From the NCBI RefSeq assembly GCF_017875645.1, contig NZ_JAGGMR010000001.1, positions 7,688,001-7,752,000 of the forward strand: 64,000 nt of DNA. The letters run 5' to 3'. The notes below the pieces were generated by a model. It saw only the letters and a program-made list of their open reading frames with translations, ran no database searches and was not told where the DNA came from. The translations under genes and the position numbers were made by a program. Positions 37,440 to 45,281 of this stretch are shown one piece after another; the first letter of the stretch is position 1, and the number at the start of each line of letters is the position of its first letter. This DNA comes from Nocardia goodfellowii. GTDB taxonomy: Bacteria > Actinomycetota > Actinomycetes > Mycobacteriales > Mycobacteriaceae.

Positions 37440-37517
37440 TTACAGCCCCAGCAGTGGCAGCATCAGCGGAAGGATCACGCTGAGCAGTTCGAGGACATCG
37501 ACGATGTTATTGAGCAT
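37440..37517 (-). CDS. Tiny hydrophobic peptide, 25 aa
   Basis: MLNNIVDVLELLSV followed by a Leu/Pro-rich hydrophobic end closing LLGL. It is preceded by an excellent ribosome-binding site (GGGGGTG, 8 nt upstream). The peptide is one hydrophobic or amphipathic helix. Similar tiny peptides occur twice near 57.6-58 kb. It could be a lysis peptide, membrane toxin or surfactant-like peptide; no homologue is recognised. Confidence 0.5.
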   Translation of the reverse strand: MLNNIVDVLELLSVILPLMLPLLGL

Positions 37518-37559
37518 TTCTCATCACCCCCTCTCGCTCGTGCGAGCAGCGCCTGGTCT

Positions 37560-38222
37560 TCAACGCACGTGGCTCAGGTAGGTGGAGAGTCGGTCACGCA
37601 GCGGATCGTTGGTGAATGTCGCGCCGTATTTCTCGGTCTTGATGACATTGATGGTGGTACTCCGGTCGATCTCCGGACCGATGCGCTGTTCGAGAGTGCG
37701 CAACTGAGGCTGCACCAGTTTGGGAGCGGTTTGTCGTAGGTTCTGCGACGCCGATGAGAGGGTCTGCACAACAGATGTAACTGTGCCGGCCAAGGCGGTG
37801 CCCGCACCCGCGACGGCAGCTCCCGCCGGTCCGGCTACCGCTCCGACCAGCGCTGAGATGGCGGCTTCGCCACCGGCCGCGACGATCTCATCGCGGGTGC
37901 CTTTGTAAATGTTGTACCAGTTGTGCCATTGCAGAAAAGGAAATAGTGAACCGACCGGCGCGGTGGATAGGAAGCCACCGGCATCAGTCGGGCCGTGTTC
38001 GTCTTCCACGTCCCCGCCCGCGGCGTACGCCTTCGGCTTCAACGACCTACCCAGTGCCTGTCCCGCAGCGCCGGCCATCAGCGGCCATTGCAAGAAGGGA
38101 GCCAGGCGACCGGGGCGTGAAATCGACAGCGCGCCATCGTCATAGCCGGGTCGGCGTCCTTCTAGTTCCCCGTCGGCGAAGCGGACGAATTGCGCATCGT
38201 CTCGTACATCTTCGAAAGACAT
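37560..38222 (-). CDS. Tape-measure-fragment-like protein with Gly/Ala-rich hydrophobic segment
   Basis: A 220-residue protein. It contains the tape-measure signature start KAYAAGGDVEDEHGPTDAGG (about residue 65) and a repeated FPFLQWHNW / APFLQWPLM motif. A Gly/Ala-rich hydrophobic stretch follows (about 110-150). The ending, STTINVIKTEKYG plus helix, resembles tape-measure C-termini. It lacks the coiled coil. It lies between LysB and the tail terminator, outside the usual tape-measure position. It could be a tail-associated pore or effector; function is unknown. Confidence 0.55.
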   Translation of the reverse strand: MSFEDVRDDAQFVRFADGELEGRRPGYDDGALSISRPGRLAPFLQWPLMAGAAGQALGRSLKPKAYAAGGDVEDEHGPTDAGGFLSTAPVGSLFPFLQWHNWYNIYKGTRDEIVAAGGEAAISALVGAVAGPAGAAVAGAGTALAGTVTSVVQTLSSASQNLRQTAPKLVQPQLRTLEQRIGPEIDRSTTINVIKTEKYGATFTNDPLRDRLSTYLSHVR

Positions 38223-38242
38223 TTTCGACCATCCATTGATTT

Positions 38243-39022
38243 CTATGCGGTGACCGCGGTTCGGTGCGCGTTGAGTAGCGCGGCCAGCCGGTCGCAGTAG
38301 CCGTCGGTTCGGTATATGGCGTTGTGCGCGCCGCCGCGGACATACCCGTCCATGAGCGCTGCGGCCTGAGACCACGACTGCCACTGGCGGATCGGGTGCT
38401 GCCACCAGTCGCGGTGGTCCAACTGCCAACGATTGCCACGGATGCGCTCGGCCAGCGCACTGCTCCAGCCGCCCAAGGCGGCGAAGCTGAATGCGGACAT
38501 GGTGTCGGCGAGGGTCCGTAGCGGCGAGTCCGCGGGGCAGCAGGTGATCCCATCGGCGTGGTGGGCTACTTCCCAGGTGATGATGTCTTCCGGCCAAGGC
38601 CCATGCTGACCGTTGATCCCGAATCCCGCCGCCCCGCGATCTACCGAATCACCCTCCTGGCGAAGGGGATTGGCGATATTGGCTGCCCACTCCACCTCGC
38701 AGTCCGGGTACTCGCCTCGCCCTTTCGCCTCGAGGAGACGAGTCACCACGAGAGCGCCGAGGCTGTATCCAAGAATCCCTACTCGGTTGGGGGTCGCGCG
38801 GATCTCTGCGGCCAAGGCCTCGACACCCAGCGCCACCGACTGTTCTTCCGAGCAACCGTCATAACGACCCTGAGGATTTACTGGTCCGATACTGGCTGGG
38901 TAGTCGACATCGGGACCGATCGAATACTTCGTGCTGTCGAGCCTCCGCGTAACGCAAGAGAGCATGTTCGCCGGCGCACCGAGACGCTCTCCGGTACCAC
39001 GACATGTCAAAACAGTGATCAC
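38243..39022 (-). CDS. Phage-type LysB, mycolyl-arabinogalactan esterase
   Basis: A 259-residue alpha/beta hydrolase of the cutinase-like LysB family. The nucleophile elbow is GILGYSLGALVVTRLL (Ser87), preceded by the ITVLTCRGTGE opening typical of LysB and PE-PPE-type esterases. The segment EDIITWEVAHHADGITCCP probably supplies part of the Asp/His pair. LysB cuts the ester bond between mycolic acids and arabinogalactan, needed for lysis of mycolic-acid bacteria. GTG start. It is separated from LysA by the toxin-immunity cassette, whereas phages normally keep them adjacent. Confidence 0.8.
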   Translation of the reverse strand: MITVLTCRGTGERLGAPANMLSCVTRRLDSTKYSIGPDVDYPASIGPVNPQGRYDGCSEEQSVALGVEALAAEIRATPNRVGILGYSLGALVVTRLLEAKGRGEYPDCEVEWAANIANPLRQEGDSVDRGAAGFGINGQHGPWPEDIITWEVAHHADGITCCPADSPLRTLADTMSAFSFAALGGWSSALAERIRGNRWQLDHRDWWQHPIRQWQSWSQAAALMDGYVRGGAHNAIYRTDGYCDRLAALLNAHRTAVTA

Positions 39023-39083
39023 GCGAGCGGCCTTTCAATTTCCGGAACACCTTCTGCAGGAATTCATTTCGCTTGGTTAGACG

Positions 39084-39205
39084 AGTCCCGCCCCCGGAGT
39101 GAGGGAAATGCTCCGGGGGCGGGACTGTGGCGCCCCTGCGCTGCGACGACGTCTGCAACCGCGGACCACCCGCGGGAGACGGGCGCGCAAGGGGCGGGCA
39201 TGCGG
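39084..39205 (-). ncRNA. Structured repeat element A: conserved stem-loop domain plus terminator-like hairpin
   Basis: A 16-bp hairpin (AGTCCCGCCCCCGGAG / CTCCGGGGGCGGGACT, 39084-39126) is joined to about 78 nt that closely match element B (45125-45205). They share GCGCCCC, CGTCTGC, ACCGCGG and CCGCGGGAGACGGGCGCGCAA. Pairing is predicted between CGTCT and AGACG and between the CCGCGG arms. Both copies have the same orientation and lie upstream of minus-strand genes, here LysB. It could be a cis-regulatory RNA with an attenuator, or a recombination repeat. No gene is seen in 39206-39565. Confidence 0.5.
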
Positions 39206-39565
39206 AACGCTCTGAACCCGCTGTCAACCTGATAGTCGTTCGGGGGCGTGCCGCATGGGCTGGAAATGACGGGCGATCAGCGCCGTCAGGATTGCTTGTA
39301 TTCGAAAGGCAAAAAACTTCGGAAGGAGTTCCGATTTTCTTCTTGCCTGTGGCTAAAGCCTAGCGTGCCTTGGATAGCAAACGGGCCGAAAGGGACCAAC
39401 AGCGCTGGTAGATAGCGGTTTTCGGAGTCTTCACCGAGCCCTTGAAGGCAAGGTTTCCGAAGTCAGAAGGCTCGCGGGGTGCGCGTTGCCGAGGGAGTCA
39501 CCCGCTGTTAGCCCTACGGGCGAGCCCCCTCACCTTAGCCGCGCGAAATGTCGAGGTTAGCTGAC

Positions 39566-40072
39566 TCAGTATTCCTCTGCGGTGCCCGCCACGTCACGGT
39601 CCCAAATCTCCTGCTGCTTCTGAAATTCCGGATTGACAAATCGGATCCAAATCCGGCCGCTATGCATCGAAACGAAAATCACCAGTTGTTGCAGATCCCA
39701 GCGCACGCGGGGGTCAGTACCGAATTCCCGTTTCGACGGTTCACCTAGATCTTCGCTGACCAACCTCGTTATCGCATCGAAGCTGCCGAGCAAGTCAGCA
39801 ACCATTCGCTGATCAGCTGCGTCGACTTCGTCGCTCGCCGAGAAGGAGATAGTATTGATTTGATCGTCCAGCGAGACGTGAGCCAAACCATCACCCGCCG
39901 ACAGGCCGGTTTCGAGCAAAGCTCCCCTTCTACGAATATGATCCACGGTCCAGCCAGCGGCCCGACAGAATCTTTCAACGTCTTCAATCGACCATTTCCA
40001 ATCGAATCGGGATGCAATTTCAATGACGCCGAAAGATCCTTCCAGGTCTGTCACTGCGCGGTCACCAGCCAT
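39566..40072 (-). CDS. Putative immunity protein (DUF6301-like), 168 aa
   Basis: A small acidic protein beginning MAGDRAVTDLEGSFGVIEIA, with RFDWKWSIEDVERFCRAAGW as a marked Trp-rich motif. That pattern resembles DUF6301, an actinobacterial family of about 160 residues. It overlaps the upstream gene by 11 nt and ends the run of three genes behind the nuclease-bearing protein, the usual place for immunity genes. Assignment as immunity is from context. Confidence 0.55.
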   Translation of the reverse strand: MAGDRAVTDLEGSFGVIEIASRFDWKWSIEDVERFCRAAGWTVDHIRRRGALLETGLSAGDGLAHVSLDDQINTISFSASDEVDAADQRMVADLLGSFDAITRLVSEDLGEPSKREFGTDPRVRWDLQQLVIFVSMHSGRIWIRFVNPEFQKQQEIWDRDVAGTAEEY

Positions 40073-40811
40073 CCGATATCCGCATCCACGACGGGATCTC
40101 CGCAGGCGCTCGGGGGTAGTCGGCGAGCTCCTGACGGACGTCCTGCACGCTTGGCGTCGGAACCCACTCCGGAACAGAGCTCCACGAGAAGCTCGTCTCG
40201 TACCGAGAAGGCGGGGCAATCCGAATCTGGCCGCTCAACCATGCCCCGCAGACTCGGTCGTGGGTCGCTTGCTTGTGCGCGAACAGCAACCCTCGCAACG
40301 TATCCGGCAGCTCCACGTTGGTAATTGCCTCATCACCGAGCACCACCTGCATGCCCGCACCGCCTTCACGACCGACCATCGACACCCACAGCAGCGCGAA
40401 CTTCCAACCCGACTCGAGTAATTTGATAGCCTCGTCAACGACCGCCTGCTCAATCAGTTCGGAACGATTCTTGGTCGGCTCCAACGACTCCCACCTGGCG
40501 GCGATTTGCTCACCCCCTAGACTCGAGTTGACAGCCTTCAGCATCTCGAACACCATCGACGTCGGCTCAGTGGCACTGAACAACACGATCTCAATCCCCT
40601 TGTCGCCCTTGACGCCGGCCCTCCTCGCCATGCGATACACCTCACCCGCCCGCACCGCACCGAGGTAGGCGTTCAGCTTCCGCCGGAAATCCTCTGTCAA
40701 GGACTCATCTGAGCCGTTCCCGTAGTTACGATCTTCGGTCATCGCCAACCGCAGTCGGCCGTCCAGTCGCACCGTTAGCTGATCGATACGATCGTATTCA
40801 CGCACTGTCAT
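40062..40811 (-). CDS. Putative immunity protein, 249 aa
   Basis: A soluble protein: an N-terminal helical half (RIDQLTVRLDGRLRLAMTED) and a C-terminal alpha/beta half ending DVRQELADYPRAPAEIPSWM. That ending is common in small immunity-type proteins of polymorphic toxin loci. No enzymatic motif is seen. ATG at 40811 has GGAAAG 8 nt upstream; a GTG at 40844 is an alternative. It belongs to the three-gene set following the toxin gene. Confidence 0.55.
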   Translation of the reverse strand: MTVREYDRIDQLTVRLDGRLRLAMTEDRNYGNGSDESLTEDFRRKLNAYLGAVRAGEVYRMARRAGVKGDKGIEIVLFSATEPTSMVFEMLKAVNSSLGGEQIAARWESLEPTKNRSELIEQAVVDEAIKLLESGWKFALLWVSMVGREGGAGMQVVLGDEAITNVELPDTLRGLLFAHKQATHDRVCGAWLSGQIRIAPPSRYETSFSWSSVPEWVPTPSVQDVRQELADYPRAPAEIPSWMRISDGW

Positions 40812-40932
40812 GTCGAATCTTTCCAATCGTTCACTTTGTCCCACGTGCCCCCGGTGTTACAGCCCATTCGATGGAGACGAAACCGCAACGAGCAGAAGCA
40901 GTCGGTATGCAGCAGTCGGAAAGCGCTGTGAT

Positions 40933-41685
40933 TCAACCGCGCCGCGCAGCGGCGTATTCGGGGAAGCGAGTCGACATCGCCGCGTCGAATGCCTCGACCC
41001 GCTCGGCAGAATCCCACGCATGGAACTGATCACGCCGCTTATACCAGTCCATCAGCGTCACTGCCTCGTCGATGTGTCCTCCCAGCAACGCCAAGATCAC
41101 TGCACCCCGTAACCGCACGGGATCCGGATTGGACCGGTCCAAGGCCGACAGCGTCGGTGCGGTTGCCATCGCGACCAAGCCTGGCACGGTCGCTCGCTGC
41201 GCGAACCACTGCTGCACCGGCCCGCGGACACTGTCCATGAACCGATCCACGCAATAGTCGACATCGGATTCCAGAGTGATCCAGATCGTCGCCATCCCGA
41301 CATGCTGCGGATACTGGAACTGACCAAACGACACGCCCTCCAGATCAGCGGGCACGCGCCTACTGGCAGCGCTTTCCAAAGCCAGAGGAGGTAGCTCGGC
41401 ACGGATCTGAGCCACAGCATCCGACATCACGGAGGCCCACCCCGAAACGCCGACGCTCCCTCCGTCGCCCCGCAGCAGGTGCGCCATGATCGTCGGATTC
41501 AGTCCCGCTTCAACGTCGCCGGTCGCGGCAAACCATGCGCGTCGCCAGGTCGGATACCGCTCTCCCGGCTCCGCCTCGCCCTTCCCATCCGGAGCTGGGC
41601 ACCGGACGAAGCCGTCGGCAGCCAAAACCTCGGTCAGCTGGGAAATTATCAGGTTCATCACCCTGTCGGTCATGCTGGCACCCAT
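40933..41685 (-). CDS. Putative immunity protein next to the nuclease effector, 250 aa
   Basis: A soluble protein (SQLTEVLAADGFVRCPAPDG, then ERYPTWRRAWFAATGDVEAG and SDVDYCVDRFMDSVRGPVQQ). It is the first gene after the effector, 56 nt away, the position usually held by the cognate immunity gene. The pattern resembles proteins annotated as hypothetical or DUF4304-like immunity proteins, but I cannot name the family with confidence. The ATG at 41685 has GAGGAG just upstream. Confidence 0.55.
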   Translation of the reverse strand: MGASMTDRVMNLIISQLTEVLAADGFVRCPAPDGKGEAEPGERYPTWRRAWFAATGDVEAGLNPTIMAHLLRGDGGSVGVSGWASVMSDAVAQIRAELPPLALESAASRRVPADLEGVSFGQFQYPQHVGMATIWITLESDVDYCVDRFMDSVRGPVQQWFAQRATVPGLVAMATAPTLSALDRSNPDPVRLRGAVILALLGGHIDEAVTLMDWYKRRDQFHAWDSAERVEAFDAAMSTRFPEYAAARRG

Positions 41686-41741
41686 TACACTCTCCTCTCC
41701 AGTTGCTACCGCCATATCCTGGCAGCTCCACCCCGGCGTAC

Positions 41742-44700
41742 CTATCGCCGTCCCAGAAGCTCCATCTCTCTCAGTTGTTCGGCAGGCGATCCCGCATCAT
41801 GACGGGTAGGCGCCGGAATAGAGATATGGATAGTCAATGATTGGTTGACCCTTGTTGCGGCCTCCCTCGCAGTGCCAGATGCCGACGCGAGGCTGGAGTG
41901 CAACGGGGCCAGCAGATCGGGCATCACGGGGATCAGGCCGGCACCAGCGACGAACCCCAATGATTTCATCGCATCACCCGCACCCATAGATGGACCACCA
42001 AGAATTGCGGCCGCCCTCTGTGAGAATGTATCCACCGCACTCGCGAGCGCTCGTTGCACTCCTGAATCGGCTGGCGTCAACGCCTGCACAGCGCCTAACG
42101 AGCTACTGCGCGCCTGAAAATATAGGTAGGCGGCAGGATTGTTGGCAGCCGCCGCGCGGCGTGCGGCTTCGGCATTGAGTTCCGCGTATGCGGCAAGCGA
42201 TAGATTCCAGTCGCCATCCTGTTTTACCATACTGCTCGGCCACGGATCGTTTGCAGCCTTCCAAACCGTCCGGTCAGTCGGCCCCCACCCGTCGTTCCAC
42301 CGGATGGTTTTGACGCCAGCGACTTCAAGCGTTGCCGGGTCTAGTTGGAGTTCTTCAATACGCTGCAGCAGATACGGATTCTTGGCTTCGTCGATTACGA
42401 GCGCCATCCCACCTTGCCGGTAAGCCTCGTAGCCTTCGAGCTGGGCTGCCGTGTATTCGCCACCGCGCCATTTCGACTCGACAAAGACTACCTTCCCGTC
42501 CCTCATGACGATGAAGTCAGGCTCAAAATACTTCCCCGGTTGTCCCGGGATCGGGATCCTCGCCTGCTTTCCTTCAGCGAGAATTATGTCACCGTCGTCT
42601 AGCAGCTTTGCTCGCGTGAGCCCTTGACCCAACTCGCCACCAATACCACCAACGTTTCCCTTATCGGCCAAACTTGCAGTGTCCCATGGACTCGGATTCG
42701 TCCCCGGCAACTGCTGCATTCCAGACCGTTCACCGCCCGTCAATGCGGTCGCATCTTCCAATGCGTTCTGTTTCGCTTTAGGCGGTCTTACATCTTCCGC
42801 AGTGGTGAGTGGATGTCTACCTAGAGGAAGATCTTCGGCGCCCGGGTTTCCTCTAGAACCAATGATCCGGCCGTCGTTACCCATCCTCTGGCCGGGCATC
42901 AACAGCCCAGGACGTTCGCGCGATGCGGCAATGACCGCTTGGATCTGGTCATCGCGGATAATGTCGTCGGCTATCCCCTTGTTGCGTAAAGCGGCAATAA
43001 TATCCGCCTCCCCCATGCCTGACCGGTATAGCTCGTCGACCTGCATCACGAGATCGCCAGCCGAACCCGGCGCCGGAGACCGGGTGACCCCCAGCGAGGG
43101 CGATGCTCCGCTTCCTCCGTGTTCGCCAGGGGCACGGCGCGGAATACTCTGGCCAGGGCGGACTCTCGGGGCGCCGAAGAACGGATCGAGCGGGCTGATA
43201 TCACCGGTCCCCCATGGATCGAGTCGCTGCCAGGGTAAGACCGGTCCCGGCCCTGGTGAGAAAGGCCGAGGCACTGTCGGTTCGGGACCAAGTCCTGGAG
43301 CACCTTCAGTTCTGGGAGTATGCGGAGCGGGGCCGGGTTTACCCGGAACGCTGATCGTCCCATCCCAGTTAGGCGGGAGTGGATCGCTCGATCTGGGTAC
43401 ATGGAGCGTCGGTGTGGGCGGGTCGAGGTTCCTGAGGAACGGGGCGACGTTGTCCGCTGTCCCGCCTCCGACGACCAGCCCGGGCAATAACCCGTTGGTC
43501 GCCCCTCCGGGGACCCCCGGCGGAATGTCGTCCGCCCATCGCCCGATTTTGCCGAACATACCCATGAGCGGTTTTACGAAGACGCCGGGTGTGAAGGTCA
43601 GAGCGGTCATGAGTCCGCCCACCGCGGCCTGCCCGGGATCGCCGGTAAGGAGACCTTCTTGGAGGTCCTTGAGGCCGGTCACGTCACCGAGGAAGATGCG
43701 AAAGTCGGTCTCGGTGAACTTGTGCGGTTTGCCTTCGTACGGAGAATCGTCTGTGACGTACGGGCGACGTGGATCGGTGCTATACAGCCGCGGGGTGTTC
43801 TCGAGCTGCTCGGCTTGCGCTCGATCGAGCAGCGGGATACCGGCCAAGCTCAGTCGGTTTCGGGCCTCGTAGGCATTGCGCCACACGGCACTCTGCGCCT
43901 GGTCCGGAGTGAGACCGGCATCGATGTAGCGCTGAACCTCGGCTTTACGACGTGGATCGTCGACAGGCAGGTACTGGTATTGCGCGGCGAACTGGTCGTC
44001 GTCTTGATCATGCTTTGTATACGCATACTTGTTGAGCCGATCCTGTGCCTCCTGCCGTAGCCGTTCGCTGGCTGCATCGAGATTGCCGGTCGTGCTGGCA
44101 AGGCTCAGGTCGTTCGCCAATTGGGTCGGGCTGTAGCCCGGTCTGGGCAATACCGTTGCCCCGTCTGCGCCGCCTAGAAGTCCGCTCTGATTCCAGTGGG
44201 CGTTCAATCGTTCGGTGGCTGCAGCTTTCGCGGCAGCCTCTGCGACGAGCGCGCCAGCGGTATACGGGCCCATTGTTCGCGGCCCATGGAGCAGCGCGAG
44301 GTCACGGTCGCGCTGTTCGGCGGTGTAGGAATCGTCGGTGGCGAACAGACCAGCCAACTGCTGAGGGGAGTACATTGCCTGCGGGCGCGATACCAGCGGC
44401 TGATCCACACCCGGCACATTCATCGTCGACTGGTATCCGGTGAGCCCGTTCGACAACGCCACACCCTCGTAATCGATCGTGGTGCCGCTAGGCAGGGTTA
44501 CCGTTTGTCCGGGCTTCGGCGGGCCATTCTTGACAAGGGCCAATGTGTCCGGCAGACCCATCGCCGCCGGGCTCGTAGACGCGGGGTCCTCGGCAGGTCC
44601 GAGGAGTCCGGGATACAGCGCAGCCACAGCTGGATCCACTGGCTTTCGAGGTTCCTTCGGCTGCTCAGGTGCCTTCGGCGCGGTCGGTGTTTTCGTTGTC

Positions 44701-44930
44701 TCCTGTGTGGGTTTGGCCGATTGCGGGGCGGTCGGCACCAATCCCGGATACAGCGCGGCTACCGAGGGGGCGACAGGCTTCGTCGAGGCCGGAGCGGCGG
44801 GCGGCGACTGCGGGGGTTTTTGCCCTGCCCCGGGGGCCTGGGTCGGTCCTGCTACCAGTCCGGGATAAAGCGCGGCGATCGACGGATCGATGGGCTTGCC
44901 CGGGGACGACGGTTCTGGATTCGGAGCCAT
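41742..44930 (-). CDS. Large tail-associated effector with PD-(D/E)XK nuclease domain
   Basis: A 1,062-residue protein. Three copies of [I/V]AALYPGL[V/L] lie at 18-26, 57-65 and 102-110 in a Pro-rich N-terminus. A helical region (about 115-440) with many Gln/Ala and Tyr follows, then a hydrophobic patch (ALTFTPGVFVKPLMGMFGK), and a Pro/Gly-rich linker (about 470-650). A restriction-endonuclease-like domain has Asp805 in FEPDFIVMRDGKV and Glu818-x-Lys820 in VVFVESKWRGGEY. The end VNQSLTIHISIPAPTR plus helix resembles tape-measure C-termini. It probably carries a DNase to target cells on tail particles. Three immunity-like genes follow. ATG at 44930 with TGGAG upstream. Confidence 0.75.
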   Translation of the reverse strand: MAPNPEPSSPGKPIDPSIAALYPGLVAGPTQAPGAGQKPPQSPPAAPASTKPVAPSVAALYPGLVPTAPQSAKPTQETTKTPTAPKAPEQPKEPRKPVDPAVAALYPGLLGPAEDPASTSPAAMGLPDTLALVKNGPPKPGQTVTLPSGTTIDYEGVALSNGLTGYQSTMNVPGVDQPLVSRPQAMYSPQQLAGLFATDDSYTAEQRDRDLALLHGPRTMGPYTAGALVAEAAAKAAATERLNAHWNQSGLLGGADGATVLPRPGYSPTQLANDLSLASTTGNLDAASERLRQEAQDRLNKYAYTKHDQDDDQFAAQYQYLPVDDPRRKAEVQRYIDAGLTPDQAQSAVWRNAYEARNRLSLAGIPLLDRAQAEQLENTPRLYSTDPRRPYVTDDSPYEGKPHKFTETDFRIFLGDVTGLKDLQEGLLTGDPGQAAVGGLMTALTFTPGVFVKPLMGMFGKIGRWADDIPPGVPGGATNGLLPGLVVGGGTADNVAPFLRNLDPPTPTLHVPRSSDPLPPNWDGTISVPGKPGPAPHTPRTEGAPGLGPEPTVPRPFSPGPGPVLPWQRLDPWGTGDISPLDPFFGAPRVRPGQSIPRRAPGEHGGSGASPSLGVTRSPAPGSAGDLVMQVDELYRSGMGEADIIAALRNKGIADDIIRDDQIQAVIAASRERPGLLMPGQRMGNDGRIIGSRGNPGAEDLPLGRHPLTTAEDVRPPKAKQNALEDATALTGGERSGMQQLPGTNPSPWDTASLADKGNVGGIGGELGQGLTRAKLLDDGDIILAEGKQARIPIPGQPGKYFEPDFIVMRDGKVVFVESKWRGGEYTAAQLEGYEAYRQGGMALVIDEAKNPYLLQRIEELQLDPATLEVAGVKTIRWNDGWGPTDRTVWKAANDPWPSSMVKQDGDWNLSLAAYAELNAEAARRAAAANNPAAYLYFQARSSSLGAVQALTPADSGVQRALASAVDTFSQRAAAILGGPSMGAGDAMKSLGFVAGAGLIPVMPDLLAPLHSSLASASGTAREAATRVNQSLTIHISIPAPTRHDAGSPAEQLREMELLGRR

Positions 44931-45081
44931 TTGCAAATCTCCAGTATCTTTATGCGATTGCGTGGCCGCAGAGCGCGTCGTCCGCGCAAGTGCGCTGTGG
45001 ACGACGCAGCGCCTATGGCAGCCTGAGGGCAGAACCCGATTCCAATTCGCTTGCGCAGGAACCGGATCCGAGAAAGAGGAA

Positions 45082-45205
45082 GGTCCCGTCCCTGGGCATG
45101 AGCGGGCCCAGGGACGGGACCATTACGCCCCGTGCGCGGCAGCAGCGTCTGCGACCGCGGGAAGTCCGCGGGAGACGGGCGCGCAACAGGGCGGGCCTGA
45201 ATCGG
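45082..45205 (-). ncRNA. Structured repeat element B, second copy
   Basis: A 16-bp hairpin (GGTCCCGTCCCTGGGC and its complement, 45082-45121) is joined to about 80 nt (45125-45205) matching element A. Both copies keep CGTCTGC, ACCGCGG, CCGCGGGAGACGGGCGCGCAA and GGGCGGGC, while the hairpin sequence differs but keeps its pairing. That is the pattern expected of conserved RNA structure. This copy lies between the amidase gene and the effector gene on the minus strand. Confidence 0.5.
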
Positions 45206-45281
45206 ACACAAGCTCCGCCTGCTATCGCAGTTTCCGGAGTGTGCCGGGCGGGATAGGGCAGGCGGGCAAGCGCCCGCCGGT

